Translations under genes and position numbers: made by a program
Shown here: in pieces, positions 44,244 to 55,611 of the stretch
Layout of the letters: the number at the start of each line of letters is the position of its first letter
How positions within the stretch are numbered: the first letter of the stretch is position 1
Origin: Rhizodiscina lignyota
Taxonomy: Eukaryota; Ascomycota; Dothideomycetes; Aulographales; Rhizodiscinaceae
Length of the DNA: 64,000 bases
Direction: 5' to 3'
NCBI GenBank assembly: GCA_010015805.1
Contig: ML978140.1
Coordinates: forward strand, 186,001-250,000
Notes under the pieces: model-generated
Databases searched by the model: none
What the model was told of the DNA's origin: nothing
The model's input: the letters and a program-made list of their open reading frames with translations, nothing else

Positions 44244-45386
44244 ATGGCTGTCGCGGTAAGCACTATCTTCCATTCCACTCAGGTCTCGTCACGAGGCGAA
44301 TCAATATCTGCCAGTTGGTTGATAAAGCGGTTCAGCCTCAAATTTCGGGAAGACCAGGATTCTCAAAATAGTCATGAGAGATTCAATCAATTTCCGAAAC
44401 ACGACCAGAATGGTCCTTTTTCAATTACTACCATCTAACAGGCCTTTTACCAAAAGAGCTGGTAGCTAACCATGCCTTTCCCATACAGGCCGTAGGGCAG
44501 ATATGCTCTACCGGGAACATGCTCCACAACCTCAAGCAATGCCGAACACTTGTCCAAAAGGCTGCAGCCAAAGGCGCCAAGGTCAGTTCATTCCTGCTCT
44601 CCAAACTTCGTACGTAGCGCCAACATCTCTCCTCAGTAGGCTCTCTTCCTCCCAGAAGCGTCTGACTACATAGCTTCTTCTCCGGCGGAAACCGTGTCTT
44701 TGGTCAAGTCTGTCCAGGAGTCCGAATTCGTGCGTGGCCTCCAAGAAGAGGCTCGATCCAAATCAATCGCCATCAATGTCGGCGTGCATGAGCCGGCGGA
44801 GGGCGGGAAGAAGGTGAAGAACACATTGCTTTGGATCGATGAGAAAGGTGAAATCGTGCAGCGGTATCAGAAGTTACATCTCTTCGACGTCGAACTCCCA
44901 GGAGGGCCAGTTATCAGGGAAAGCGACAGTGTCGAAAAAGGATCGAGCATATTGCCACCTTTTGACTCGGCCCTGGGCAGGATTGGCATGACGATATGCT
45001 TCGACTTGCGCTTCCCGGAAATTTCATTGGCCCTGAAGAGGCAGAATGCCCAGGTAATAACCTATCCCTCAGCATTTACCGTCCCGACTGGTAAGGCGCA
45101 TTGGGCTCCTCTGCTGCGCGCTCGAGCGATTGAAACACAGGCATATGTAATCGCTGCCGCCCAAGTCGGGTTTCATAATGTGAAGCGTCGAAGTTATGGC
45201 CATAGCGTGATCATTAGTCCATGGGGAGAGATGCTTGCGGAGCTTGGATATGAGGAGTTGAAACGAGATGGCAATGGCGATCCGATCCCGGAAATAGCGT
45301 TTGCCGACATTGATCTAAAAGAGGTTGAGAGAATAAGGAAAGAGATGCCGCTTCTGAGGAGGACGGACATGTATCCTGAAGTGTGA
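44244..45386 (+). CDS. nit2: Nit2-like omega-amidase/nitrilase superfamily protein, 3 exons, 283 aa
   Basis: Exons are 44244-44255 (ATG GCT GTC GCG only), 44489-44581 and 44640-45386. The first intron is long for this window (233 bp); the second is 58 bp. The nitrilase catalytic triad is complete: E41 in LFLPEA, K113 in YQKLHLFD and C155 in TICFDLRFPE. Other landmarks are AVGQICSTGN, GGPVIRES and YGHSVIISPWGEML. These mark the Nit1/Nit2 branch, which hydrolyses deaminated glutathione or alpha-ketoglutaramate-type amides and acts as a metabolite repair enzyme. The first ATG in this frame is 44244; splicing from it gives the usual MAVAAVGQ start. Nit1 and Nit2 are hard to separate by eye. Confidence 0.92.
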
Positions 45387-46164
45387 GAATGAGTTGATAC
45401 CGTTTGAACTCAATGGTGGGTAAGAGCAGGCTTGGCTAGAAGGCACCCATGATGGATGCCATGTGCAGTTAGCCACCTCTCAGAGACTGAATAGATAGGA
45501 CAGACTTATCAAAAAGGGGGCATCCCCCCACAAGCCCCTCCGCCATTCTCAGATCACCGCATAGACAGCTAAATACATCGCACATAGTGACACCCCAATT
45601 GACACGCTGAGCCTCGCATGTACGTCTTGTCCTCACCAACATCGCAAAGACACCAGTATAACAGAGACACCATCGCGCAACTCAACGGAAGAACCACTGT
45701 CTGGCAAAACACGACGAACAGACAAGCACTAAGCTTTGAGCCTCACTCTAGAGAGGTCCCGTTCCAGTGTTTCGTTGACCCAGACAGCGGCCGATCAGTC
45801 CAAGTCTTGCCAGATGAATCAGGCTGTGAAGTCCGTGTGACTGGCTGAAGAAGTGCACACAGCCAGCTCTCAAAATGCGTGGCTCTGAGAATGCCATCTA
45901 TGACGAAGATCCAAGTGCCGATATGATGACTTTGAACTTAGGAAGAACTTTAACGACTTCATGGTGTCGCTGCTTATTCATACCATTGCCAGGACCGTCT
46001 TCCCACCCATTCGTATCTAGGCCAGTTGACAAACTCAGTCGGGTATCCAGATCAGACTCGTCGCTGCTACTTTCTCACTCTCCAAACCCAGAGTATGATT
46101 TCTCACACTACCGGAAGGTTGTCTCTCCGTTTGAATTCGCACGTCTCTCATAGACAAGTATTTG
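45387..46164. other. intergenic, no gene seen
   Basis: About 780 bp between Nit2 and the uncertain minus-strand locus. Short plus-strand frames (45618-45848, 45875-46153) have no recognised features. Confidence 0.4.
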
Positions 46165-46845
46165 TTATCTCTCCCGCGCAACAATGGTTGTACGGGACGA
46201 CATTGAGAAACGGACAAAAGGCATCTGTGAAAACCGCTTCCTTCTCCTGAAGATGGAGGGATGGTATGTCTGCTCAAGCCAAGAAGACTCAGGGTAGGCA
46301 TGAAAAGTTCGGCGTTCATCAATCGACCTTTGCGCTGGACGCAAAGGGAGATGATTGGCACGGCTGGTCAGACAACACCTAATGGTGACAGTGCCAGGTA
46401 GCTTTTGCTGTGGCAGAGGTCTTGTGTTATTGCTAGCTCCAAAGAGCACTGAAGTGGACGTGAGGTTGGAGATTGGTTGAACATCATTCCACTGATGAGG
46501 TGAGGCGGCAGCCATATCGTACACCGAGCCCGTCTGCCCCACAGTATCTTCAAGCTTGAGAATCGAACCCACTGCCGCTTCGATAGACCGCAAAGACTTT
46601 ACTGCAAGATTCAGTGCATGGAACCGGAGCGTGGCGATGCCGCTTTTGAGAAATTCTCGATTGCTGGCTCCAACAACCTCTGTTTGATGCATATTGACCT
46701 CGCTCATGCATATCCATTGCTGCATGATTCCGGCGAGTGGATCAATGAAGCTTGCGTCGAGTTCATCGGGATCGCAATCCGTATGTAGCTGTGCCCCGTA
46801 AACAGGACAAACATCGCGCTCAATCCATGCACATCCTCAAGCAGT
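46165..46845 (-). CDS. uncertain coding exon, unidentified protein
   Basis: A minus-strand frame is open from about 46845 to a TAA at 46165, over 220 codons. It reads WIERDVCPVYGAQLHTD, then ELDASFIDPLAGIMQQWIC and IATLRFHALNLAVKSLRSIE. Composition is protein-like and Cys occurs regularly. Upstream on the same strand another long frame (47585-47024) lacks an in-frame ATG but is also protein-like (VSRIIVVDVFAIRLAELAVEACY), so a multi-exon gene across 46165-47600 is possible. I could not find a consistent set of splice sites. I recognise no domain. The first ATG in this frame is at 46725. Confidence 0.25.
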
Positions 46846-46861
46846 TGCTCCTGGTCTTATC

Positions 46862-48126
46862 AAAATGACAGGCGCCATGTAAGACGCGTAGAAGACGATG
46901 GCTCAAAGCTTTCCAATACTCACAGATGGACATTAGTGTAACTGGCAAGCAGCATCCTTCAACAGCATCAAGAACCCAAGCTCTCCTCGCCATTCCGCTT
47001 GGCAACATGGTTCACAAAACTGTCTATTCGTGACCAGAGTCAAAGTCCGCTGAAGAGCTCGACGCGCGTTCTCGCATGAGAAGCTTGACCCGCTTGGGCG
47101 CATGAACTTCTCTCCAGTTGAGCCCAGAAGACCCATTCGGACGCCGACACGCGCTTTCAACCCCATCACATCGCGCATCTACCACAAGCAGCGGCCCATA
47201 AGAGCCATAGCAAGCTTCGACAGCAAGTTCAGCGAGCCTAATCGCAAACACGTCGACAACTATAATCCGCGAGACTGACTTGCAATCTGAAAGGAATGCA
47301 AGGACCGAAGGATGATTAGGGTTAAGTTCCGAATCCCATTCTCTCGAACTCAGACAAACACGGTTCTGCGCAGAACATGACCAAAAGACCGTGCTACGAG
47401 GCTCGGGTGATGCTGCGAGATGACGCGTGAATGTGGGTGAGAAGAGAGGTGCCAAAGCACATTCCAGCCTTTCAGCCAGAAAATGGGAGACGGGGACTGT
47501 GGGGAGAGCACGGTGCGGTGGGTCTGTTTTTGGTCGAGAGACTGTTGGAGGAGGAGAAAGAGCAGAGGACGCGTCGAACCCGTGTCGTCGATTTCATAGT
47601 GTGTCAATCAAGCGGAGACAGCAAGAATTGATGATCAGGTAGTGACAAGAGTAGAAAGAGCAAGGCAAGACCAAAGTTGAAGTCGAATGCGGGGAGAATG
47701 CTTGTGAGAGAGAAGGGAAGTTGGACCAAACATGAGTGGCTGGTAAAATAGCAGCAACGCGTGTGCACGTGCTCTCGGAGTGTGGTGGGGTAATCTCGGG
47801 ACATCTCCGGCAATACTTTCAACCTTTCACGACGGACAGGGGCGGATATGGACGGTGGGCGCGAAGCAATAGACGCTTCCTCGATCTCTCTAAATGTAAA
47901 CCCATATCTGTACCCCGGGATCTGTGGGAATGGTCTCGCTTATATTGAACTGTAAATTCCCCGACCCTCGTGATTTATCGAGGTCTCCTTCCTAGCAAAG
48001 TGAAATACTCTGTACGTGTGGCAATCGATCCAAATTGCCTTAAGAAACACGAGAAAGGCTCAAAATACGTTCCGACGATCCTCAGATTTTCTTAGTCTCT
48101 TCACACTCTTAACTTCAACTACAAAC
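46862..48126. other. unresolved region upstream of Rtp1
   Basis: Contains the possible upstream exon(s) of the uncertain minus-strand locus (about 47024-47585) and then the Rtp1 promoter. The overlapping plus-strand frames look like shadows. Two ACGCGT motifs occur near 47425 and 47570. Confidence 0.3.
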
Positions 48127-51100
48127 ATGGAGGCTGTAGATCAGGCGGCCGCGGCAGCAGAGGCTTTCTTGAAGCCTGTCCGGGATGACAGTATTACTTT
48201 TCACACCCTACTTCATTGCAAGAGCTGAGGAATGAAATAGTTCAAAACAAGAACCGGCTCGAACAAAATCTCTTGGACAAGATAGCCAGCGCTGACGGTG
48301 AAACTTCATCTCGCGAAGCGAGGACACAAGTGCTGAAAGATGCGCTTCGATTGCTCACGAGGCTTCATCAAGCCATCATGTTACAAGAGGCAAAGCGAGA
48401 GCAACGCGGTTCGAGTGATGACCCAGTGGAGATTGAATATACGACATTGCCGACCATAAATGGTATAATGGATCTCGTCTTCGTCGAGGGCGTGTATCCG
48501 GAATTATCTCCGGGGGTCGGCTATCCAGAAATCTGCCGGTCAAGGTCGCTCTTATATCGAAGCCTTCCCGAAGACTATGGGGTCAGCCACGATCTAAATA
48601 TGTGCGTCGAAATTGTGGATGATCTCGGCCGCATATTCGATGATCTTGGCAAAGGTCTTGGGCCCTTTATCGTGGACCAGTATCTTCCAGACTTTGTCGC
48701 CGCTGCCGCACAAGTTGCATTTGCAGATAACTGGGATGGCAATTCAGCTCTGCGTGAGCGAGAGATCTTCAAAATTCGAATTATCGGGTAAGAAACCTCA
48801 TTGCAAATTCCTTCCTACCAAACTCGTTGTATCTTTCAGTGATTTAATTGATACATGCGTCTTTAAACTAATTCAGCGATGTCTCTTAACGTATCTAATC
48901 AGGATGCCTACGCGTACTGTCCTCGAAACATTGACAGTGCTCAACCAACCAAACGCACCGGAGTGGCTCCGAGCGGTCCTCACAGAGAACCTCTCCCTGG
49001 TGCCTCTCCGTCAAGGAGGCCTTCAGGAGACCATTCGATTCATCACTTCGCTTTACGTAGACCCCAATGAAAATACACCTATTCCGAAGGAAGCGATGGA
49101 TCAGATTTCAAAGCTCTTCGCCACTGCTCCGCAGTCTGTCTCCGAAACGGAATTCTTCTCCAGACTTGGCCCACAGCTTCTGGATCTGCTAGATGGCAAA
49201 GCTGGGCCGCACCTTGCCACAGCGTCAGGCGTCATAATTGGCCAACGTATCCTGGGAAAGAAATCTTGGGGAGCTCCGGGCTCGATTGGATGGAAACTAT
49301 ACGTCGAGCCAATCCACCAAGCCATGGATCCACAAAATACTGCGGCGGACATACTTACGGACGAGGGAACACTTCGTGTGGCTTTGCAAAGGCTTGCAGT
49401 ACTTGTGGCAGCTCATCCCAATCCGGGTCTCTTTGGGCGACTATTGAGCCCTGTGCTCCTGCCCTTGTGGGGACTCTGCACATACTCTGACTCCCGACCT
49501 GTTGACAGCTTCTGGTCAGAGACAACGCGGCAGCTTCTCGTCGGTTTCTTCAAACTCACCTCTTCTCCGAGCGCTTTGCAGACTGTGGCGAAGAATATTC
49601 TTTTTGACGGCCGGACGCATTGGCAATATGGTCCAGGAAGTCATGGCGGTGTCGAGATACGCCGTCGAAAGTCCACGAACGATCCGCCGAACATCATCGA
49701 ATTGGTCTCCGGAGTTGATTCTCGAGTTAAAATGTTTATCGACATTGTAAAAGCCAGTTCGGTAACAGACAAGACAGCCTTTGAGGTGCTCGCCGAATTA
49801 ACAAAGACGTGGCTGGCCGGATCACAATCGTCAAAGAAATCACACAACAGCGCACAGTTAGGAACAGATACCGATCCAGCACATTCTCTAGCCTCCGTCA
49901 AACTTCTAGAGGCAATGCTTACGTCTTTCAAAGAGCAAATCACACGCCAGCCGCAAGCAGTTCTGTTTCTCGTCAAGCAGCTGCTAGAGGACCAATTGAA
50001 CGCCATCAAGGCAGATGCGCAACGCAAGCAAAACCTCAAGAAGCCAACAGTCAGCAGCTTGGGCCAAATCGTTCAACGACCTGAGTCTACGAACGATGGG
50101 CCAACAGCCGAAGGTGAGCACGAAACCATATCAATAGCACTCAGTTTGATCGACGTCACCCTCTCTGCGGACAATGGCATAGAGCTATCCAACGACATCC
50201 AAAGTACCCTCAACGCAATAATAGACTCTCTGCAACGTCTCAAGAACTCGCCAATTCCGCCTGCAATGCAAAGCTCAATCACTGCCACTATTTCCCTCAT
50301 CCAGCCCTACCTCTCCTTCTCACAACAAAACCCCCAAACATCTCAGACAGCATCTCCTACAACACCCCACCTCCAACAAGACCGCGCCCTTCTCTCCGAA
50401 ATCCGCGCCGACCTAACCTCCCCGGTCCCGCCCATCCGCGCAGAAGCCCTCGCAAACCTCTCAACTTTAATATCAACGCACTCCCTAGCAATCGACGTCC
50501 CGTCTACCACACTCCTCGTCTTGCACGCCATAACGGCCGACACCGAGGAGTTCGTGTACCTCAAAGCGATCAGGACGCTTACAGTACTCACGGCTAACGC
50601 GGATCCGAGGCTCGTGTCCAGATTTGTGATCGAGGCCTTTGTGGATGCGGAGGAGAAGGAGGAGCTGGATGCGCGGTTGAGAGTTGGCGAGGGGATTGTG
50701 CAGATTGTTGGGGGGTTGGAGGAGATTAGGGAGTCACCTGAGATGGCAGATACGATTAGACGGATTGGCCGAGCGGTCTTGGGTGTCGCGGGGCGGCGTG
50801 GAGAGAGGCCGAAGCAGGCGAGGCAGCAGAAGTTGGAGGCGAAGAGGCAGGCACAGAGTCAGTCAGTCAGTTTGGGAAATATCGTGTCGATCCATGATGA
50901 AGACGAGAAGAAGTCAAGGGAAGAGGAGGCAATTGCGAAGATTGTAGGCGGCTGGTCGAACACGGGTAACGAAGAAGACGTGCGCATTCGCACTTCTGCG
51001 TTGAGCATTGTGGGCAAGATAGTGTCGAGTCCGCGAGGGCTTGCTGCGCTGGGTGATGAGATGCTTAGGGAGGCGGTGCATCTTGCGCTCGCAATGTTGG

Positions 51101-51537
51101 CGTTGGAGTTTGCGCCTGAGAAAGCGATTCTGAGGCGCGCTGCGGTGCTTGTGTTCTTGGAAGTACTAAGGGCTTTAGATGCTGGATTGGAGGATGTTGG
51201 GAGTCATCTTGGTCGGGGGAAGATGGGAGACGGAAGGGGGAGCATAGAGTTGGATGCGCAGAAGTGGGCGGAGGTGGAGAGGGTGCTGAGCTGGGTTAAG
51301 GACGTGGATGAGGATGAGATTGTGAGAGGCCATGCTGAAGCTGTACTGGAGAGTTTGGAGGCGTGGAGAATGAAGAACTTGCTCGCAGTTGGGAGAAGCA
51401 GTCGAGATGAGGGAGGACTTGGAGTTAGTATTGGAGGAGAGGGGGCTCATTTAGGAGTTGAGGCGGGATTGAGAGGACTGGCTGTGAATCCAGAAAGCCA
51501 AGCTGGAGGAATGCGACGGATCGAAGAGATTGACTAG
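48127..51537 (+). CDS. rtp1: Rtp1/TANGO6-like nuclear import factor for RNA polymerase II, 3 exons, about 1103 aa
   Basis: Exons are 48127-48177, 48225-48787 and 48840-51537; introns are 47 and 52 bp. The first donor (GTCCGG) is weak, so the first 20 residues are uncertain. The protein is mostly helical, HEAT-like repeats. The C-terminal blocks resemble the two Rtp1 domains: RADLTSPVPPIRAEALANL (about 745) with LHAITADTEEFVYLKAIRTL, and later EEDVRIRTSALSIVGKIVSS (about 920). Yeast Rtp1 binds nucleoporins and RNA polymerase II and is needed for its nuclear import. The human homologue is TANGO6. The basic segment around 860 (ARQQKLEAKRQAQS) may be exposed. Identification rests on recalled motifs and length. 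Confidence 0.8.
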
Positions 51538-51825
51538 GCATGAATTCAACTTCGTACTTGATTCCAATCACAACACTTCTCCCCATAAGCACATGGACAA
51601 ATGCCAGAATGCATCATCTGGATTTCGGCCGCTACGGTGTCTGTTGCTCTTTCTCATCCATATCCTGAATGTAACTCCAAGCCTTCGCATAAGTTCGCAA
51701 TGACGTCCTACGCGACTAAGTTGGCCGACACACCCACCCCAGTCGCCGTCGATGATAGAAGCAGTTTTCCGATGTCGTCCTATGTGTTCGGTCCCACAAA
51801 ACACTGCGCATGCACTTTGGCTTGC

Positions 51826-52261
51826 TCAGCTCTTCATTTCGTCGCCATTCTCAGTCTTACCCTCCGAGGCCGACACCCACAGCACGTTGTTGCATCGAAT
51901 CAGCACGCTTCCCAGATACTGTGGCTCAGGGTTCTTTTCCACGCTGCTATTTTTGTCTATGTATTCGGTTGTCTTCTCGAGCTGGAGGTTCATGTATGGG
52001 TCGGTGGTGATGAGGATGCCTTTGTACTCCTGGGTGCCGCCTCCAGAAGGTGTCCACTTCAGACGCACGATGATTTCTTTGCCGATCCTATGGCCGGGAT
52101 ATATGTTAGCAATGGCTCCAGGTTAAGTAAAGAGAGGCGCATTTGTTTTCCAGAGGGTGACCACGTACAAGGCGTTCAGCATAGGCCGGGGGTTGAGAGG
52201 AACGACCTAGTTGCTCATTAGAATAGATTCGCATACAGCAATCATGGCTACTTACGCTCAT
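51826..52261 (-). CDS. spliceosomal Sm protein F, 3 exons, 101 aa
   Basis: Exons on the minus strand are 52261-52256 (ATG AGC only), 52206-52169 and 52087-51826; introns are 49 and 81 bp. The start MSVVPLNPRPMLNALIGKE is diagnostic of SmF, and Sm1/Sm2 motifs follow (VRLKW, EYKGILITTDPYMNLQLE, and LGSVLIRCNNVLWV). SmF sits in the heptameric ring around U1, U2, U4 and U5 snRNA. Compared with human and yeast SmF two loops are longer: about six residues after LKW (TPSGGGTQ) and about seven after EYID (KNSSVEKNPEPQ). The acidic tail (EGKTENGDE) is usual for the family. Three exons in one short gene with a 6-nt first exon is notable. Confidence 0.92.
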
Positions 52262-53415
52262 GGTGAGTTTGGCGCGCGGAGTGGATTGAGAGGGGTGGTT
52301 GTGTTCAGGTGTGGCGCGTGAGGTTGCAGTTAGCTTTGCGATTGAGCTCTGAGGCTCAAAAAAGTTGCTCGCTTACCACTCCTGGTGCGGCATAGCGCAT
52401 TCCACGCGACCGGCCTGCCTTTGTGTGGGGGAGCTGGGGCTTGGCAGGGTTCAGGCGCGCAGGCAGCATTCAGGCCGCAGCCCGAAGAGCCTCATCGACG
52501 ACCGTCCTCTTCCACAGCCGCACACCGATGCAATTACACGCCGCAATGCTCCAAGATCCCTCGAATCTGCAGGAAACATGCCTAGCCGCCTGGCCAAGCG
52601 TTGCTGTCTAAAACACCCTTTCTCCGGGCTCGAGTCTGGGCTTCCACCCGTCGCGACGCGCTTCATTGGCTAGCTCGAGCCGCTGCCCCTGAGGCCTGAA
52701 ACTTCGCACGCAGGTACACCTCGCCCTCCGCGAAGGACTGGCCGACGTCTTCGCGGCCGCAGTTTCACGAGCAGCTTGCTTCCGCGCTTCTTAGATTCGG
52801 CTGTCAATCCGAGATGAACGAGGATTCTCTCATCGCTGCTCCCGCCACGTTTCCCATGCTCGACTTGTTTCTGCGAACGCCGCCTGCTATCCAGTGGAAA
52901 AGGCTGCCTCACTCAAGCTCAAGAACTCACCCGCTGATCGAGTTTCACGACTTTGCGATTGAAACGCCGCCCGCACCAATAGTGGCCGTTGTACAGAGAA
53001 CAATGACGCTCGTCAATTGCGGCGAGCATTGTGACGGCCTTGTTCTCCACAATAACGTGCATTGTCTGTGGCAGAACAATGCAACACTGACCATTGTGTC
53101 TGTCGCTGTTTCGAGAACATCTAAACGTTGCCGTGTGCCGAATTGCACAGTCACCCCTTTCCACACTGTAGGTAGCTGGATATTTATTCATTGGAGCTTT
53201 CTTACTTTCCTTCTTCTCTCCATCGCATCTTCCGCGTTCACCTTTCAAGTCGTACACTTTCACATCTGCTGAGCAGACACCTTTTCACGACAACAGCAGG
53301 CCTGACCTCACGCTCTCTAAGCAACACTCACGCAGTCGACCTGCCTATTTCTACGACCAGCAAGCTGAACGTTCTCACCATCTTCATCATACTCTTCGAC
53401 ATCTCCACAGCGATC
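52262..53415. promoter_or_regulatory. divergent intergenic, SmF / AA11 LPMO
   Basis: 1.15 kb. The frame of the LPMO stays open upstream to 53191, but those residues do not look like a secretion leader, so it is treated as 5' untranslated. A frame at 52814-53272 has no features. No other structure seen. Confidence 0.4.
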
Positions 53416-54960
53416 ATGCTCTCCACCACCGCCTCTCTCGCCCTTATGGGCCTCCTCACTCCGGCCCTCGGCCACATGATGATCGGCGAGCCCGTGCCGT
53501 ACGGCCAGGCTACGCTGGACAACTCTCCTCTGGAAGCCACTGGCGGTGACTTCCCTTGCAAACAGCGTGCTGGCGTTTACGACATTACTACGGAGAATGA
53601 GTACAAGCCCGGCACCGACAACCCTCTTAGCTTCATCGGTTCTGCAGTCCACGGAGGCGGTTCCTGCCAGCTGTCCCTCACCACGGACCGCGAGCCTACT
53701 GCGAAGAGCGACTTCCGCGTCATTTGGTCAGCGATCGGTGGCTGCCCTGGCACAGACTCTGGACCCGCCAACTTCACCTTCCAGATCCCCTCTTCCATTC
53801 CTAATGGAAAGTACGCCCTTGCCTGGACTTGGTTCAACCGCATCGGTAACCGCGAAATGTACATGAACTGCGCCCCTGTCACCGTCTCCGGAAGCTCTGC
53901 GAAGGGCAACTCTGCCATGGAGGCGCTCCCCAAGATGATGGTTGCCAATGTTGGCAATGGCTGCACTGATACTGAAGGCACCGACCCTCAGTTCCCCGAT
54001 CCAGGAAAGGTGGTTGTGAAAGGCGCTGAAGCCTCACCTGCTCCCTTCGTTGGCAGCTGTGCTGGAGGCGGCGCGTCACCTTCTGGTGCGTCCGCCGTCC
54101 CAGCATCCCAGGCTACAGCTAGTGCTGGCGGTTCTTCCGGTGGTGACGCTGGGACAGGCTCTTCTGGCTCTGGCTCTGGGTCCGACTCTTCTGGACAGTG
54201 CACCGGCTCTTGTCTGGGCGGTGGTGCTAGCGGTTCATCTGGAAGCGCCGATGGTAGCTCAGGCGGAGCTGCAGCTGGAGCTTCTCCTGCTGCAACCTCT
54301 GCTGCTGCTGCCACATCGGCAGCCGCCTCCGCCGCTCCGGCTGATGCTGGTGCCTCATCTGCTCCGGCAGACGCTGGTGCCTCATCCGCCCCCGCAGCAA
54401 CATCGGCAGCTGCTGGTGGTTCTTCAGGTGGTGTCTTTGCCCCTGGAGCTTCCTCTGCCGCTGCTACGACTGCCGCCCCTGCTGCTTCCGATTCAGCGAC
54501 GTCTACGTCAACCTTCACTACTCTTCAAACCGTAACCGGTTCACCTGACGGCTCTGCCTCCGGCAACCTCTCGTCTTCGGCAGCCGCCCCAGCCGGCACC
54601 GGCGCCTCTTCTGCTCCTGCGGCCTCGCCGGCCTCTCCAGATGCTGGCAGCGGTAGCTCCGGCACCGCCCCATCTAGCGCCGCTCCAGCTGCCCCAGCAG
54701 GCACTGGCTCTTCTTCTGGTTCTTCTAGCAGCGGTTCTGGTACGACCGGCTCAACCTGCACAACCAACGGCGCCATCGTCTGTAACGGCCCCACTCAGTT
54801 CGGCCTCTGCAACAACGGCAACGTCGTCTGGCAGGCTGTGGCGGCGGGTACGACTTGCACCAACGGGCAGATCTCCAAGCGCTCTACCGGCGAGGTCCTC
54901 GTTGGGCGAGCGGCTCGCTATCAGCGCCACCGTAGATCGTCGCGTTGGTTGAAGTTCTAG
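53416..54960 (+). CDS. AA11 lytic polysaccharide monooxygenase with C-terminal X278-like module, 514 aa
   Basis: Single exon. A signal peptide (1-19, cleaving LG/HMM) exposes H20 as the N-terminal His of the copper histidine brace. The second His is H79 in SAVHGGGSC and the axial Tyr is Y149 in NREMYMNCAP. PYGQATLDNSPL, DFPCKQR and LAWTWFNRIGNREMY match the AA11 family, which oxidatively cleaves chitin. The catalytic domain ends near residue 215. A long Ser/Gly/Ala/Pro linker (about 225-445) follows, with an imperfect 27-bp tandem repeat. The last 60 residues (CTTNGAIVCNGPTQFGLCNN...) resemble the Cys-rich X278 module of AA11 enzymes. The enzyme is secreted and could act on fungal or insect chitin. 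The linker's codon bias gives spurious antisense frames. Confidence 0.92.
   Translation: MLSTTASLALMGLLTPALGHMMIGEPVPYGQATLDNSPLEATGGDFPCKQRAGVYDITTENEYKPGTDNPLSFIGSAVHGGGSCQLSLTTDREPTAKSDFRVIWSAIGGCPGTDSGPANFTFQIPSSIPNGKYALAWTWFNRIGNREMYMNCAPVTVSGSSAKGNSAMEALPKMMVANVGNGCTDTEGTDPQFPDPGKVVVKGAEASPAPFVGSCAGGGASPSGASAVPASQATASAGGSSGGDAGTGSSGSGSGSDSSGQCTGSCLGGGASGSSGSADGSSGGAAAGASPAATSAAAATSAAASAAPADAGASSAPADAGASSAPAATSAAAGGSSGGVFAPGASSAAATTAAPAASDSATSTSTFTTLQTVTGSPDGSASGNLSSSAAAPAGTGASSAPAASPASPDAGSGSSGTAPSSAAPAAPAGTGSSSGSSSSGSGTTGSTCTTNGAIVCNGPTQFGLCNNGNVVWQAVAAGTTCTNGQISKRSTGEVLVGRAARYQRHRRSSRWLKF
54334..54387 (+). repeat. 27-bp tandem repeat in the LPMO linker
   Basis: Two units, 54334-54360 and 54361-54387, agree at 24 of 27 bases and encode APADAGASS-type repeats. 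Substitutions are mainly at third codon positions, consistent with an older in-frame duplication of linker sequence. Confidence 0.8.
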
Positions 54961-55611
54961 ACGCGATCGTCTGAGAGACAGACTCTTCTGATTGCATTGC
55001 ATTTCGGGTTCTGAGATATCCACATTGCTATTCGCATTTTCCGGGATGAGATACACAACAACTAGCCTTTGAAGGTAGTGACCGCATAGCATGGATTTGG
55101 ATTCTGGATATTCTTATCTGTTTCTTCTTTTGCATTGCGACGGCGTTTTGCTTTGGATTTTGCTTTGGATTTTATTAGAGATTTAGGGAAAAGTTAGAAC
55201 AATAAAACAAGTTCTACAAATATTCCATCATGTTTATTCATCTTGACTGTGTTATTCGTGTAAACCAATCGTGTTCTCAGACCCCAGAAGGCGTGTATTG
55301 GTCCATGTGTTACCCTCCTTCCTCGACGCAATTTGCCCGAGCACGCCCAGTCCGCGGGAAACATAGCTGACTTTGATTGTATTTTCTGTTTCTACCCATC
55401 CTATATGTCGTCTTTTGCTAAATCGAAATACTTGGAACGTAACTCAGAAACCCGGATTTCCTTGTTTGTGTTGCATTGTTATGCGACTATATATTGTGTT
55501 CCGCGGTTACGGTAAAGGTAAGGAAAGGAATCCACCTTATGGAAGTGCTGGAGTGTTTCGGGAAGGTATTTCTACCACAAAGCACCCCCGCCTCAATACC
55601 ATACATCCTCG
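54961..55611. other. convergent 3' region of the LPMO and nucleoside hydrolase
   Basis: 650 bp. An AATAAA at 55201-55206 is a plausible poly(A) signal for the LPMO. A 12-bp tandem duplication lies at 55146-55169. No gene. Confidence 0.5.
55146..55169. repeat. 12-bp direct tandem repeat
   Basis: TTTTGCTTTGGA occurs twice back to back just upstream of the AATAAA in the LPMO 3' region. Probably replication slippage. Confidence 0.85.

Noticed and set aside
53988-54794. Long minus-strand frames opposite the LPMO linker
   Set aside because: Ala/Pro/Glu repeats arise from the antisense of Ser/Gly/Ala codons; no independent gene.
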